Origin: Prevotella sp. Rep29 | GTDB lineage: Bacteria > Bacteroidota > Bacteroidia > Bacteroidales > Bacteroidaceae | Length of the DNA: 64,000 nt | NCBI RefSeq assembly: GCF_019551475.1 | Contig: NZ_CP047159.1 | Span: 1,116,001-1,180,000 of the forward strand | Reading direction: 5' to 3' | Part shown: positions 1 to 9,098 of the stretch, piece after piece | Numbering within the stretch: position 1 is the first letter of the stretch | Layout of the letters: each line of letters opens with the position of its first letter | Made by a program: the position numbers and the translations under genes | The notes under the pieces: generated by a model | What the model saw: only the letters and a program-made list of their open reading frames with translations | Told to the model about the DNA's origin: nothing | The model's database searches: none

Positions 1-1007
1 GCGTGCTTTTCCTTGACGAACCGACGACGGGAGTTGACCCCGTGAGCCGCAAAGAGTTGTGGGAGATGCTGCTCATGCTGAAGGAACGGGGCATCACGAT
101 TGTGGCTTCCACGCCCTATCTCGATGAAGTGCGCTGTTGTGAGCGGGTGGCATTCCTCGACCAAGGAAAGATTCGTGGCATTGACTCGCCCGAAATCATT
201 CTCGACCGCTTCGCAGAGATATTCAATCCGCCGGGATTAGCGCGACAGAACGAGACGAAAGTAGAAGACGAAAACGTCATCGAGGTCTCACATTTGGTGA
301 AGGCTTTCGGTACATTCCATGCCGTTGACGACATCTCGTTCACGGTCAGGCGCGGTGAGATTTTCGGTTTCCTCGGAGCCAACGGCGCAGGCAAGACCAC
401 CGCCATGCACATGTTGACAGGACTCAGTCAGCCGACGAGCGGTACGGGGCGCGTATGTGGCTATGACATCCGTACGGAATATGAGCAGATCAAGCGTCAT
501 ATCGGCTACATGTCGCAGCGCTTCTCGCTCTATGAAGACCTGACTGTCGCCGAAAACATCCGGCTTTTTGCGGGAATCTACGGAATGGACGATTCCACCA
601 TACGTACAAAGACGGACGAGCTCTTGCACCGTCTCCAGTTCGAAGCCCACAAAGACGACCTCGTCTCGTCGCTGCCCCTTGGTTGGAAGCAGAAGCTGGC
701 GTTCTCCGTGAGTATATTCCATGAGCCGGGCGTCGTGTTCCTGGACGAACCGACGGGAGGCGTAGATCCTTCCACGCGTCGCCAGTTCTGGGAACTCATC
801 TACGATGCTGCCCGTCGTGGCATTACCGTCTTCGTGACCACCCACTACATGGACGAGGCGGACTATTGCGACCGCATCTCCATCATGGTGGATGGGAAAA
901 TCAGCGCTCTCGGCACGCCCGACGAGTTGAAGACGCGTTTCAGTCAACCCGATATGGATCATGTCTTCACCTATCTTGCGCGTCAGGCAACAAGGTCTTC
1001 AGATTAA
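1..1007 (+). CDS. ABC transporter ATP-binding protein, tandem ATPase (5' truncated by window)
   Basis: Cytoplasmic ATPase of an ABC-2 drug or lipid exporter, of the YbhF type with two nucleotide-binding domains in one chain. The window opens inside domain 1: the first readable residues are its Walker B (VLFLDEPTTGVDP). Domain 2 is complete, with Walker A (GANGAGKTT, near residue 129 of the visible part), a degenerate signature (LPLGWKQKL), Walker B (VVFLDEPTGGVDP) and the H-loop (VTTHYMDEAD). The start codon lies upstream of base 1. Two ABC-2 permease genes follow at once, so it is the first visible gene of an exporter operon. A membrane-fusion protein and a TolC-like gene would be expected upstream, outside the window. 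Confidence 0.93.
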   Translation, partial: VLFLDEPTTGVDPVSRKELWEMLLMLKERGITIVASTPYLDEVRCCERVAFLDQGKIRGIDSPEIILDRFAEIFNPPGLARQNETKVEDENVIEVSHLVKAFGTFHAVDDISFTVRRGEIFGFLGANGAGKTTAMHMLTGLSQPTSGTGRVCGYDIRTEYEQIKRHIGYMSQRFSLYEDLTVAENIRLFAGIYGMDDSTIRTKTDELLHRLQFEAHKDDLVSSLPLGWKQKLAFSVSIFHEPGVVFLDEPTGGVDPSTRRQFWELIYDAARRGITVFVTTHYMDEADYCDRISIMVDGKISALGTPDELKTRFSQPDMDHVFTYLARQATRSSD

Positions 1008-1039
1008 CAGTCACTACGGCTAAAAAGGATATTAAGCTT

Positions 1040-2098
1040 ATGCGTCAATTCATGTCATTCGTCATCAAGGAAGCCCGCCATATCGTGCGCGACAAGCGGA
1101 CGATGCTCATTCTCTTCGGTATGCCGACGGTGATGATGCTCCTGTTCGGCTTTGCCATCTCGACCGACGTGCGGAATGTGCGGACGGTGGTGGTCACGTC
1201 GCAGATGGACCATCAGACCCAGGCAGCCGTTGAGCGCCTTTCGGCTTCCGAATATTTCACGATTACCGCCGCCGTTGCCACTCCTCGCGATGCTGAGCGG
1301 ATGATTCGCCATCAAGAGGCTGACATGGCTGTCGTGTTCGGGAAAGATTTTGCTGCCAAGAAGTCGGGTGTCCAGTTGATTGTCGATGGCGCCGATCCGA
1401 ACATGGCGCAGCAATGGGCAACCTATGCGCAGCAAGTCGTTGCCAATCCGTCGTCGTCAGTTGTCAATTCGAAGATGCTCTATAATCCGCAGATGCGTTC
1501 TGCGTACAACTTTGTGCCTGCCATTATGGGCATGTTGCTGATGCTCGTCTGTGCGATGATGACATCTATCAGTATTGTGCGCGAGAAGGAGCGTGGCACG
1601 ATGGAGGTGCTGCTCGTGTCGCCGGTCCGTCCGCTGATGGTGATTATAGCCAAGGCGGTTCCTTATCTGGTGCTGGCTTTCACCATTCTCGTCGTCATTC
1701 TGCTGATGGCGCACTATGTGCTCGACGTGCCGCTTGTCGGTTCGTTGTTCTGGATTGTCGCTGTCTCCACATTATATATATTATTGGCGCTCTCGCTGGG
1801 GTTGCTCATTTCGAATGTCGCGCGGACGCAGCTCGTGGCGTTGCTCTTGTCGGCGATGGTGTTGCTGATGCCTGTGGTGATGCTGTCGGGCATGATGTTT
1901 CCTGTGGAGTCGATGCCGCAAGTGTTGCAATGGGGGGCTGCCGTCGTTCCTCCGCGTTATTACATTGATGCCATGCGTAAGCTGATGATTATGGGAGTGG
2001 GCATCGGTGAGGTGGTGAAGGAGGTTGCCATACTTGCAGGAATGACTTTCCTGTTTCTTTCCGTCGCCATCGCCAAGTTCAAGAAGCGGTTGGAGTAA
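1040..2098 (+). CDS. ABC-2 type transporter permease (YbhS-like)
   Basis: Inner-membrane permease of the exporter operon. It has an N-terminal anchor (LILFGMPTVMMLLFGFAIS), a large extracytoplasmic domain, then a cluster of about five membrane helices from residue 165 with the ABC-2 'REKERGTMEVLLVSPV' motif. About 352 residues is normal for the family. I chose ATG 1040 because the family begins with a short cytoplasmic stretch ending in a kinase-like basic segment (VRDKRTML). An upstream in-frame start at 866 would overlap the ATPase gene. It lies 32 bp after the ATPase and overlaps the next reading frame by one base. Confidence 0.92.
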   Translation: MRQFMSFVIKEARHIVRDKRTMLILFGMPTVMMLLFGFAISTDVRNVRTVVVTSQMDHQTQAAVERLSASEYFTITAAVATPRDAERMIRHQEADMAVVFGKDFAAKKSGVQLIVDGADPNMAQQWATYAQQVVANPSSSVVNSKMLYNPQMRSAYNFVPAIMGMLLMLVCAMMTSISIVREKERGTMEVLLVSPVRPLMVIIAKAVPYLVLAFTILVVILLMAHYVLDVPLVGSLFWIVAVSTLYILLALSLGLLISNVARTQLVALLLSAMVLLMPVVMLSGMMFPVESMPQVLQWGAAVVPPRYYIDAMRKLMIMGVGIGEVVKEVAILAGMTFLFLSVAIAKFKKRLE

Positions 2099-2154
2099 TG
2101 AAGAAAAGCGATATAACGTCATCACGTCATCACGAAATAACGAAAATAATAACA

Positions 2155-3231
2155 ATGCTAAGACATCTCATCCGAAAAGAGTTCCTTCAGATCAGGCGCA
2201 ATGCTTTCCTGCCACGGCTCATCGTTGCGTTTCCCGTTGTCATTATGTGTGTCATGCCGTGGGTGATGCAGATGGAGGTGAAGAACATTCGCGTCGATGT
2301 GGTTGACAACGACCGCTCGACTGCCAGCCAGCGCCTCGTTCACGCCATTGAGCAGAGCCGCTATTTCATCTTTGGCGGGCAGAAATCCAGTTACCGGCTT
2401 GCCCTCTCCGAAGTGGAGAAGGGGAGGAGCGACGTGGTGCTGGTCATTCCGAAGGACTACGGGCGTGACCTCGTCAAGGGCAGATTGCCGCAGGTGCTCA
2501 TTGCCGCCAACGCCGTGAACGGCACGAAGGGGTCGATGGGCAGCGCATACCTTTCGCAGATTGTCGTTTCTTCGGTCTCCGTTCCCTCCGCTGCGTCTTT
2601 GCCCTCGGTGCTCGTTCTCTACAATAAGGGTCAGAATTACAAGCTCTTTATGATTCCCGCCCTTCTCGCTATCGTGATGATGCTCATGACGGGCTTTCTG
2701 CCTACGCTCAACATCGTGGGCGAGAAGGAGGCTGGAACCATCGAGCAAATCAACGTCACGCCCGTCCCGAAGTGGGCGTTCATCCTTGCCAAACTGATTC
2801 CCTACTGGCTCATTGCGCTCTTCGTCATCACCGTGTGTCTGCTGTTGGCGTGGCTTATCTACGGCATCGCGCCCGCCGGTCCGCTCTGGCTCATCTACGT
2901 GTTGGCGATGCTGCTTGCGCTGTTCTTCTCCTCGTTCGGGCTTATCGTGTCCAACTATAGCGACACGATGCAGCAGGCAGTCTTCGTGATGTGGTTCTTC
3001 GTGGTGTGCATCATGCTGCTCAGCGGACTTTTCACGCCGACGCGTTCCATGCCACAATGGGCGTACATGACCACCTATGTCAATCCGATGCACTATTTCA
3101 TCGACGCCATCCGCACCGTCTTCGTTCGCGGAGGCTCCTTCTCAGCGGTCGCCCACCAGCTTGCCGCCCTCCTCGCCATCGGCATTTTCATGGCAGTCTG
3201 GGCGGTGCGGAGCTATAAGAAAAACAGCTGA
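2155..3231 (+). CDS. ABC-2 type transporter permease (YbhR-like)
   Basis: Second permease of the exporter, presumably forming a heterodimer with the product of the preceding gene. It shows the same plan: an N-terminal helix (LPRLIVAFPVVIMCVMPWVM), a periplasmic domain and five C-terminal helices with the motif 'GEKEAGTIEQINVTPV'. The frame is open from an ATG at 2098 that overlaps the previous stop (TAATG). The extra 19 residues are polar and unlike the family, and homologues usually begin MLRHLIRKEF, so I prefer ATG 2155. If 2098 is used the two permeases are translationally coupled. It is the last gene of the operon, and a 22-bp repeat array starts two bases after its stop. Confidence 0.9.
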   Translation: MLRHLIRKEFLQIRRNAFLPRLIVAFPVVIMCVMPWVMQMEVKNIRVDVVDNDRSTASQRLVHAIEQSRYFIFGGQKSSYRLALSEVEKGRSDVVLVIPKDYGRDLVKGRLPQVLIAANAVNGTKGSMGSAYLSQIVVSSVSVPSAASLPSVLVLYNKGQNYKLFMIPALLAIVMMLMTGFLPTLNIVGEKEAGTIEQINVTPVPKWAFILAKLIPYWLIALFVITVCLLLAWLIYGIAPAGPLWLIYVLAMLLALFFSSFGLIVSNYSDTMQQAVFVMWFFVVCIMLLSGLFTPTRSMPQWAYMTTYVNPMHYFIDAIRTVFVRGGSFSAVAHQLAALLAIGIFMAVWAVRSYKKNS

Positions 3232-3232
3232 A

Positions 3233-3354
3233 GCGTGAACGCCGCGCTCCGCCGTAGCGAACACTGCGTTCCGCACTGTTAAACGTAGCGCCTCGCTCTG
3301 TTAAACGTAGCGCCCCGCTGTGTTGAGCGCAGCATGAGCGAGCGTTGAAATATG
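3233..3354. repeat. 22-bp-period tandem array, copy 1
   Basis: Units begin at 3233, 3255, 3277, 3299 and 3321, with a weak sixth at 3343. Units 3 and 4 share TGTTAAACGTAGCGCC and all carry a (G/A)AAC-like core followed by a GC-rich tail. The step is exactly 22 bp with no spacers between units. The array begins two bases after the permease stop and ends before the promoter of the next gene. It belongs to the window-wide family discussed in the findings. Confidence 0.75.
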
Positions 3355-3407
3355 CATGTCGTCAATCACGTTGTTGATAAGAAAAATGAAAGAAAAAGTG
3401 CTTTACA

Positions 3408-3439
3408 TTTGTCAAATCTACATTTTTTATTTATATTTG
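3408..3439 (+). promoter_or_regulatory. Bacteroidetes promoter for the P5C dehydrogenase gene
   Basis: A -33 TTTG (3408-3411), a 20-bp spacer and a -7 TATATTTG (3432-3439) match the Bacteroidetes sigma consensus. It gives a leader of roughly 32 nt before ATG 3478 and rules out the longer in-frame start at 3352. Confidence 0.8.
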
Positions 3440-3477
3440 CAAACAGATGGAAACTTAATCTTTTAATTAACAACAAA

Positions 3478-5103
3478 ATGAAAAATTCAGTTATTACATT
3501 CCCGGTGCCGGCAAACGAGCCCGTAAAAGCCTATCTGGCTGGCTCTCCGGAGCGCGTTGAACTCGAGAAAGAGTTGAAGCGCCAGAGCAAATTAGTGGTT
3601 GACATTCCAATTATCATCGGCGGTGAAGAGATTCGCACGGGCGATGTGGGCAAGGTGACTTGTCCGCACGACCATAAGCACGTGCTGGCTACTTACCACA
3701 AGGTGGGCAAGAAGGAAGTTGAAATGGCGGTCAAGGCTGCCATGAAAGCTTGGAAGGAATGGAGCCGTACGCCGTGGACAACACGCGCAGCTGTCGTGAT
3801 GAAGATGGCAGAGCTGCTCGCTACGAAGTATCGCCCCATCCTGAATGCTGCCACGATGCTCGGACAGAGCAAGAACATCTATCAGGCGGAAATCGACTCT
3901 GCATGCGAGACAATCGACTTCTTCCGCTACAACGTGCACTACGCTTCGAAGATTTACAGCATGCAGCCGAAAGATGGAGTAGGACACTTGAACCACATGG
4001 AATATCGTCCGCTGGAAGGATTCATCCTGGCAGTCACCCCGTTCAACTTCACGTCGATTGCATCCAACCTTTGCATGACGCCGGTTCTGATGGGTAACGT
4101 GGCGCTCTGGAAACCTTCAACGACCGCTTTGCTGAGCAACTACTATCTGATGCAGCTCTACAAGGAGGCAGGTCTTCCCGATGGTGTCATCAACTTCCTG
4201 CCGGGTAGCGGCGCGCTGATAGGCGAGGTGGCTACGCAGTCGAAATACTTCTCAGGCATTCACTTCACCGGTTCTACGGAGACGTTCAACTCACTCTGGC
4301 GTCAGGCAGGTCAGAACCTTGGCAAATACATCTCTTATCCGCGCCTCGTAGGTGAGACGGGTGGTAAGGACTTCATCTTCGTTCATCCTTCTGCAGATGC
4401 GAAGGCAGTGGCAACGGCAGCATTCTGCGGTGCGTTCGAGTTCCAAGGACAGAAGTGCTCGGCAGCCTCTCGCATGTACATCCCGAAGAGCCTCTGGGGT
4501 GATGTGCTGAAAGATATCAAGCGCATGGCGAAAGAAGTGAAGATGGGCGACGTGGCAGATGCGAAGAACTTCATCAACGCCGTGATTGACCAGGCTTCGT
4601 TCGACAAGTGCAAGTCGTATATCGACTATGCGAAGAAGGCGAAAGACGCTAAGGTCGTGATGGGCGGTAAGTGCGACAAGACGAAGGGTTGGTTTGTTGA
4701 GCCTACGGTTATCGAGACAACAAATCCGCGCTTCAAGTCGATGGTAGAAGAAATCTTCGGCCCGATTCTCACCGTTTATCCTTATGACGACAACAAGGTT
4801 GACGAGGCAGTTAAGCTCTGCGACGAGACTTCTCCTTACGGACTTACAGGTGCGGTGTTCGGACGTGACCGCCTTGCAGTAGAGAAACTTGCCGACAAGT
4901 TGAGCTATGCAGCCGGAAACTTCTACATCAACGACAAGCCGACAGGTGCTGTGGTTGGTATGCAGCCGTTCGGTGGTGCACGTGCGAGCGGTACGAACGA
5001 CAAGGCTGGTGGCGAGTTCAACCTCATTCGCTGGATTATCCCGCGTGTGATTAAGGAGACGCTTGTTTCGCCGACGGATTACCGTTACACCTATTTGAAA
5101 TAA
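3478..5103 (+). CDS. pruA: L-glutamate gamma-semialdehyde dehydrogenase (1-pyrroline-5-carboxylate dehydrogenase)
   Basis: Oxidises glutamate semialdehyde/P5C to glutamate with NAD+, the last step of proline (and ornithine) catabolism, in the cytoplasm. The aldehyde dehydrogenase fold is complete: NAD-binding 'TPFNFTSIASN', 'FTGSTETF', general-base Glu about 292 in 'GETGGKDF', nucleophile Cys about 327 in 'GQKCSAAS', and the C-terminal 'PFGGARASGTNDKAGG' typical of P5CDH. At 541 residues it is the normal size for the stand-alone enzyme, without a PutA proline dehydrogenase fusion. It stands alone with its own promoter and a strong terminator. Confidence 0.93.
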   Translation: MKNSVITFPVPANEPVKAYLAGSPERVELEKELKRQSKLVVDIPIIIGGEEIRTGDVGKVTCPHDHKHVLATYHKVGKKEVEMAVKAAMKAWKEWSRTPWTTRAAVVMKMAELLATKYRPILNAATMLGQSKNIYQAEIDSACETIDFFRYNVHYASKIYSMQPKDGVGHLNHMEYRPLEGFILAVTPFNFTSIASNLCMTPVLMGNVALWKPSTTALLSNYYLMQLYKEAGLPDGVINFLPGSGALIGEVATQSKYFSGIHFTGSTETFNSLWRQAGQNLGKYISYPRLVGETGGKDFIFVHPSADAKAVATAAFCGAFEFQGQKCSAASRMYIPKSLWGDVLKDIKRMAKEVKMGDVADAKNFINAVIDQASFDKCKSYIDYAKKAKDAKVVMGGKCDKTKGWFVEPTVIETTNPRFKSMVEEIFGPILTVYPYDDNKVDEAVKLCDETSPYGLTGAVFGRDRLAVEKLADKLSYAAGNFYINDKPTGAVVGMQPFGGARASGTNDKAGGEFNLIRWIIPRVIKETLVSPTDYRYTYLK

Positions 5104-5146
5104 TGTAGGTAGCGAAGCCGAAAGGCGCAGCTAACCTGTAAATACG

Positions 5147-5184
5147 AATAAACCCCAAAAGCCGGAAAGCTTTTGGGGTTTATT
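5147..5184. terminator. Bidirectional intrinsic terminator
   Basis: Perfect 16-bp inverted repeat (5147-5162 and 5169-5184) around a 6-nt CGGAAA loop. It has A-rich and T-rich edges, so it can end transcription of pruA and also of the convergent nucleotidase gene. Confidence 0.88.
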
Positions 5185-5223
5185 GTTTCTCGTTTTTTCA
5201 GTCAAGGGTAGAACCTTTAATTT

Positions 5224-5312
5224 TCAAATCAAATGAATTTGGTCATCAAATTCACTTGATTTGGTAATCAAATTCAGTGAATTTGGTTTTCGAGAGTTAA
5301 ACTTTGGTTGCT
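5224..5312. repeat. 22-bp-period palindromic array, copy 2
   Basis: Units with C at 5225, 5247, 5269 and a diverged one at 5291. The clearest unit reads CAAATTCAGTGAATTTG, a 17-nt odd palindrome followed by a 5-nt spacer. Neighbouring units vary in the core but keep the symmetry and the exact 22-bp step. It lies between two convergent genes. Confidence 0.75.
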
Positions 5313-5354
5313 GAACGTTGCCGTTTTGTCTGGCAAGAGTCCATTCAGGGGCTT

Positions 5355-7094
5355 TTATTTCTTGGGGAATATGATGGCTCTGTCGCGCTCGATGGCAGGC
5401 TTTGTCCATTCTTCGGGCACGAAGCGCCAATTGTCGTGTTTCTTTGGTTTGACTATTTTCATGCGTTCAATCTCGTTCATGAGGTAGTATCGCTGATCGC
5501 GTTCGCTCTCGAAAATGATGCGGTTCACGAGTTCTTCCCTCGGTATTCCCGCTCCTTTGGTGAGCAGTTCGCCGCCTCCGTTTCCGCGATAGCTGTTCAT
5601 TGCCACTCTGTACCATTGCTTCTCGTTGAAAGGCTCTCCGTTGCTCATGCGCAGTATGCGCACTTTCTCTCCGTCGGGTTTGGTCACGTCCACTTCGTAG
5701 TCAATACCTGCGGCGCTGTCGAAGTTGAAAGCGAGGTTTTTGAATCCGAATCGCTTCATGTCGTTATGCGTGTATTCGCTGAGGAGCATGATGTGGTCGT
5801 CGGGCGATGTCATGGTGTTGACCCACAGGTCGTAGCTCATTTCGAGGTGTTTGCGTATCTCCTCGCCCGTGAGTCTCAACACGTAGATTTGGTTTTCATA
5901 TCGGTAGAGGTTGAACATGTCGCTCACATACACCACGCCTTTTTGTATGCTGATGTCGAAGGCGAGTGGGGCGTTGAACGAGATGTCGGCACCTGTTATC
6001 TGCAGTTGCAGGTCGTGTATGAAGTCGGTGAATGCGGCATTTCCGAAATAGCAGTCGCGCGAATAGATGCTTTCTTCGAACACGCCGATGGGTCGGTGAA
6101 TGAAGTTGCTCACGCTGTCGATTGTCTCTTCGAAGCGTTTCATGTATGCCTCGTCGATTTCTTGTTGCTCGATGTTGACCACTTCGCCTGTTATTTCTTT
6201 CTTCAGGATTTGTCCTTTCTTGTTGATTTGGAGGTTGATTTCCGCATCAGCCACCATATAGGCGTTGGCTGAGGGGTTGAGCAGGAGCACGTCGTTGCCC
6301 TCTTGGTTTTTGACGATGCTTTTGTGTTGTGCGTGGTCGTGTCCGAAGAGAATTATGTCGAATCCCGGCACTTCCCTTGCCACGCGCATGGTGGCGTCTT
6401 CTTCATACTCGTCGGTGGTGATGCCTCCGTCTTTTCCCGAGTGGAAGAGTCCGATGATGATGTCGGGCTTTTCTGTCGTCTTGAGGTGGTTCACCCAGTA
6501 GCGTGCCGATGCGGTGATGTCTTCGAACCGTAGTCCGCTCCATAGTGATTCGCGCAACCAGTTGGGTATTGCGGGTGTGAGCATTCCGACGACGGCTATT
6601 TTCACGCCTTCGCGTTTGAATATGGCGTATGGCGCAACGTAGGGTTTGCCGGTTTTCGTGTCGATGATGTTGGCTCCGAGCATGGGGCATTCCACTTCTC
6701 GTATCCATTTGTCATACACCTCGTGTCCTGTTTCTATGTCGTGGTTTCCGATGGTCTGTGCGTCGTATTTCATGTAGTTGATGACTTCCGCCGCGACGTT
6801 CGGAATGTTGGGATTGATGTAGTTGCAGTAGTAGCACGTCGGTTGGCCTTGCAGGATGTCGCCGTTGTCGAGCAGCAGCAGATTGTTGCCGTAGTGCTTT
6901 CTCAGGCTGTCAACATAGGTGATGACGCGTGCCAGCGTTCCTTCTTTCGGCTTCCTGTTGATGAAGTCGTAAGGGAAGAAGCATCCGTGCACGTCGCTTG
7001 TCTGAATGATTCTCAACTTGACTGTCTTTGGTTTTGCCGTGATGAATGAATTAAAGAAGAATGCTGCCATACATAGGATAAATATTTTCTTCAT
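5355..7094 (-). CDS. Secreted 5'-nucleotidase / 2',3'-cyclic phosphodiesterase (UshA family)
   Basis: Periplasmic metallophosphatase that dephosphorylates nucleotides and related esters for salvage. It has a Sec signal peptide (residues 1-20, MKKIFILCMAAFFFNSFITA). The calcineurin-like metal ligands follow in order: SDVHG at 33-37, NGD near 77-79, GNHD at 116-119, HSG near 218-220 and GHDH at 251-254. The C-terminal half is the 5'-nucleotidase substrate domain, with 'GNGGGELLTKG' as the nucleotide-binding loop region. At 579 residues it is full length. It is divergent from the PAS gene and shares an overlapping promoter region with it. Confidence 0.9.
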   Translation of the reverse strand: MKKIFILCMAAFFFNSFITAKPKTVKLRIIQTSDVHGCFFPYDFINRKPKEGTLARVITYVDSLRKHYGNNLLLLDNGDILQGQPTCYYCNYINPNIPNVAAEVINYMKYDAQTIGNHDIETGHEVYDKWIREVECPMLGANIIDTKTGKPYVAPYAIFKREGVKIAVVGMLTPAIPNWLRESLWSGLRFEDITASARYWVNHLKTTEKPDIIIGLFHSGKDGGITTDEYEEDATMRVAREVPGFDIILFGHDHAQHKSIVKNQEGNDVLLLNPSANAYMVADAEINLQINKKGQILKKEITGEVVNIEQQEIDEAYMKRFEETIDSVSNFIHRPIGVFEESIYSRDCYFGNAAFTDFIHDLQLQITGADISFNAPLAFDISIQKGVVYVSDMFNLYRYENQIYVLRLTGEEIRKHLEMSYDLWVNTMTSPDDHIMLLSEYTHNDMKRFGFKNLAFNFDSAAGIDYEVDVTKPDGEKVRILRMSNGEPFNEKQWYRVAMNSYRGNGGGELLTKGAGIPREELVNRIIFESERDQRYYLMNEIERMKIVKPKKHDNWRFVPEEWTKPAIERDRAIIFPKK

Positions 7095-7110
7095 GTGTAA
7101 TATCTTTTAT

Positions 7111-7150
7111 TTTGTGTGCAAAAGTAAGCAAAAATTCTTATCTTTGCAAA
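7111..7150. promoter_or_regulatory. Overlapping divergent promoters, nucleotidase and PAS gene
   Basis: On the minus strand a -7 TACTTTTG (7119-7126, reverse complement) has a -33 TTTG at 7147-7150 with a 20-bp spacer. On the plus strand a -7 TATCTTTG lies at 7139-7146, 33 bp before ATG 7179, with no clear -33. The two elements interlock, so the genes may exclude or co-regulate each other. Confidence 0.7.
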
Positions 7151-7178
7151 AGAGAGATAAACAAATACAAAACGAAAA

Positions 7179-7520
7179 ATGGAAATGAGTTTTAACTGGG
7201 CGGAGGATATGAACTGCGCCGTCACGGTGTGTGACAAATCGGGAGTGATTGTGTTTATGAATCAGAAGTCGCGTGAGACGTTCTGTAAGAATGGCGAGTC
7301 GATGGTTGGTCGCTCCATGATACCTTGCCACAATGAGCGTTCGCAGGGAATCATCCGTGAGATGTTGGAGAAAGGAACGAGCAACAGCTATACGATTCAG
7401 AAGAACGGTGTGAAGAAGATGATTTATCAGACACCGTGGCGGGAGAACGGCGAGATAATGGGGCTCGTGGAAATCTCCATGGTCATTCCTGAAGAGATGC
7501 CGCACTATGTGCGCGGATAG
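7179..7520 (+). CDS. Single PAS-domain protein
   Basis: Small cytoplasmic protein of 113 residues that is almost entirely one PAS fold: 'MNCAVTVCDKSGVIVFMNQ' starts the domain and 'YQTPWRENGEIMGLVEIS' forms the last strands. No kinase, cyclase or DNA-binding domain is attached, so it probably senses a ligand or redox state and acts through a partner. A Cys pair (Cys 12 and 20) and further Cys near 35 and 48 are visible but are not a recognisable metal motif. It reads away from the nucleotidase and converges on the DUF5687 gene. Its stop lies inside the first unit of a 22-bp array. Confidence 0.8.
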   Translation: MEMSFNWAEDMNCAVTVCDKSGVIVFMNQKSRETFCKNGESMVGRSMIPCHNERSQGIIREMLEKGTSNSYTIQKNGVKKMIYQTPWRENGEIMGLVEISMVIPEEMPHYVRG

Positions 7521-7600
7521 GTCTTTTGCGAGCCGTGAACGTGCTCTTTGCAAAGAGTGAACGTGCTCTTTGCGGTGCGTGAAAGGGTCAGTTGCTTATC
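7513..7600. repeat. 22-bp-period array, copy 3
   Basis: Two near-identical units GTGAACGTGCTCTTTGC begin at 7535 and 7557. A diverged unit precedes them (7513, sharing CTTTTGC in phase) and another follows (7579, GTGAAAGG...TTGC). All steps are 22 bp. It lies between convergent genes and overlaps the stop codons of both, so the outer units also code for a few terminal residues. Confidence 0.7.
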
Positions 7601-9096
7601 GTGCTTCTGAAACCTTCGAGGTTTTCATATTTGCGCTTCATCATGCGTCTGTAGATGTTGCGTATCCATAGTTTGTGGGTTGCGATGAAGGCAAAGCCGA
7701 TGGCCATCAGCACGAGGTAAGTGGGTGTCTCGCCAATGACAAGTTTAAGCACCGAGATGAGAATGAGCGGCACGGCGAAGACGAGGATATTCACAAAGAG
7801 TTGCAGATAGTTGGTCTCCATGCTTCCTTTTCCGACGAATTTGCTGTTTAGCGGAATGGTCTGCTTGTTATATACTGCCATCTGGAAGAACAGGAAATAG
7901 AGAAATCCTGCCATGAAGACCATGACGGCGAGAAGCATCATCAGCGAGCACTTTCCCGTGACGACCATCGGAAGCATCAGCAGGAGGGGAAGCAGCAGGA
8001 GTGCGGTGTAGAAGTAGTATTTGGCGCGCAGGAGCGAGACAATGTTCTCTTGGCGCACCATCAGACACTCGATGTAGTTGCCTTCGTGGCACATGACCTT
8101 GACGAGAATCATGGCGCCGTAGATGCCGAAGTTGTAGATACACCAGAAGACGACCATATTGTTGTAAATATCGCTAAATGAAATAGCGAAGCTCAGGAGC
8201 GCGACCGCTACCGTAGCGAAGATAAATCCCTTCTTGATGTTCTTGTTGCGCATGATGCTTTTTACCTCTAACTTCAGGTATTCGCCCGTCTCCTCGAACC
8301 GGTCGAACATCTTGAACTGGCTGACGTGATGGAGCTTGGTCGTTTCCGTGCGCGACAACTCCGCATACACAAAGCGGTATTGCAGTCGGCGGTTGATGTA
8401 GATAAGTATCGCCAGCACCGCAAACAAAAAGAGCCAGGGAAGGGGTTTCCACGTTGCAAGCAGGTATCCCCCGTCGGCATAAAACTGGCAGCATTTTGCC
8501 ATGTCGGCACCTTCCCAGGCGTATGCCGGCAAGAAGATGAGGGCATAGACGATGAGTGGCAGCACCCACCAGGCTATATGGCGGTTGATGAGGCTCCTTG
8601 CCAGCATGTACCATTGGCTGTTGATGAGTATCAGCACGTAGAAGCCTGCCAGGCAACCGAGCGTGACTCCTATTCCCTCAGAAAAGACGATGGACATGAT
8701 GCTGTAGGGTATGAGCATGGCAAACCACGTGAGGTTGCCGATGCTGAGCAGCGAATTGGCTATGAAGCAGTCAATGCACGTGTATCGGGAAATGGGGAGG
8801 AGTATGTAGGGCTTGATTTGCTGCGAAGGCGTTTGCTGTGCGATGAACCTGAAAAAGAAATCCAAGGCAAGGATGAATGGCGCAATGCCGAATATCAGCT
8901 CTGATGCCGTGGTGCTATGGCTCTCGTTGGCAATCAAGGCAAACATGATGGCGAAGCCTATCAGGTAGAGTAATATGAAGGCAGCGCCAATCCACAAAAA
9001 TACTTTTGCCACTTTGTTTTGTGTGACGGCGGGATTGCGCTTGTCTGCCAGACTGTTATGCGTGCGCAATGTCTTAAAGAGCTGGAACTTGTTCAT
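7588..9096 (-). CDS. DUF5687 family integral membrane protein
   Basis: A 502-residue polytopic protein with about 11-12 hydrophobic segments and short loops (for example 'VFLWIGAAFILLYLIGFAIM' near residue 30). The pattern matches DUF5687, a Bacteroidetes family resembling ABC-2 permeases that often pairs with an ATPase gene. No ATPase gene is next to it here, so the transport role is an inference. It lies 2 bp downstream of the lolA-like gene and appears to be the third gene of an ftsK-lolA-DUF5687 operon. Confidence 0.75.
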   Translation of the reverse strand: MNKFQLFKTLRTHNSLADKRNPAVTQNKVAKVFLWIGAAFILLYLIGFAIMFALIANESHSTTASELIFGIAPFILALDFFFRFIAQQTPSQQIKPYILLPISRYTCIDCFIANSLLSIGNLTWFAMLIPYSIMSIVFSEGIGVTLGCLAGFYVLILINSQWYMLARSLINRHIAWWVLPLIVYALIFLPAYAWEGADMAKCCQFYADGGYLLATWKPLPWLFLFAVLAILIYINRRLQYRFVYAELSRTETTKLHHVSQFKMFDRFEETGEYLKLEVKSIMRNKNIKKGFIFATVAVALLSFAISFSDIYNNMVVFWCIYNFGIYGAMILVKVMCHEGNYIECLMVRQENIVSLLRAKYYFYTALLLLPLLLMLPMVVTGKCSLMMLLAVMVFMAGFLYFLFFQMAVYNKQTIPLNSKFVGKGSMETNYLQLFVNILVFAVPLILISVLKLVIGETPTYLVLMAIGFAFIATHKLWIRNIYRRMMKRKYENLEGFRSTISN

Positions 9097-9098
9097 GT

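Noticed and set aside
3352..3477. Longer start for the P5C dehydrogenase gene
   Set aside because: The best promoter (-7 at 3432-3439) lies inside this extension, and the added residues are not family-like.
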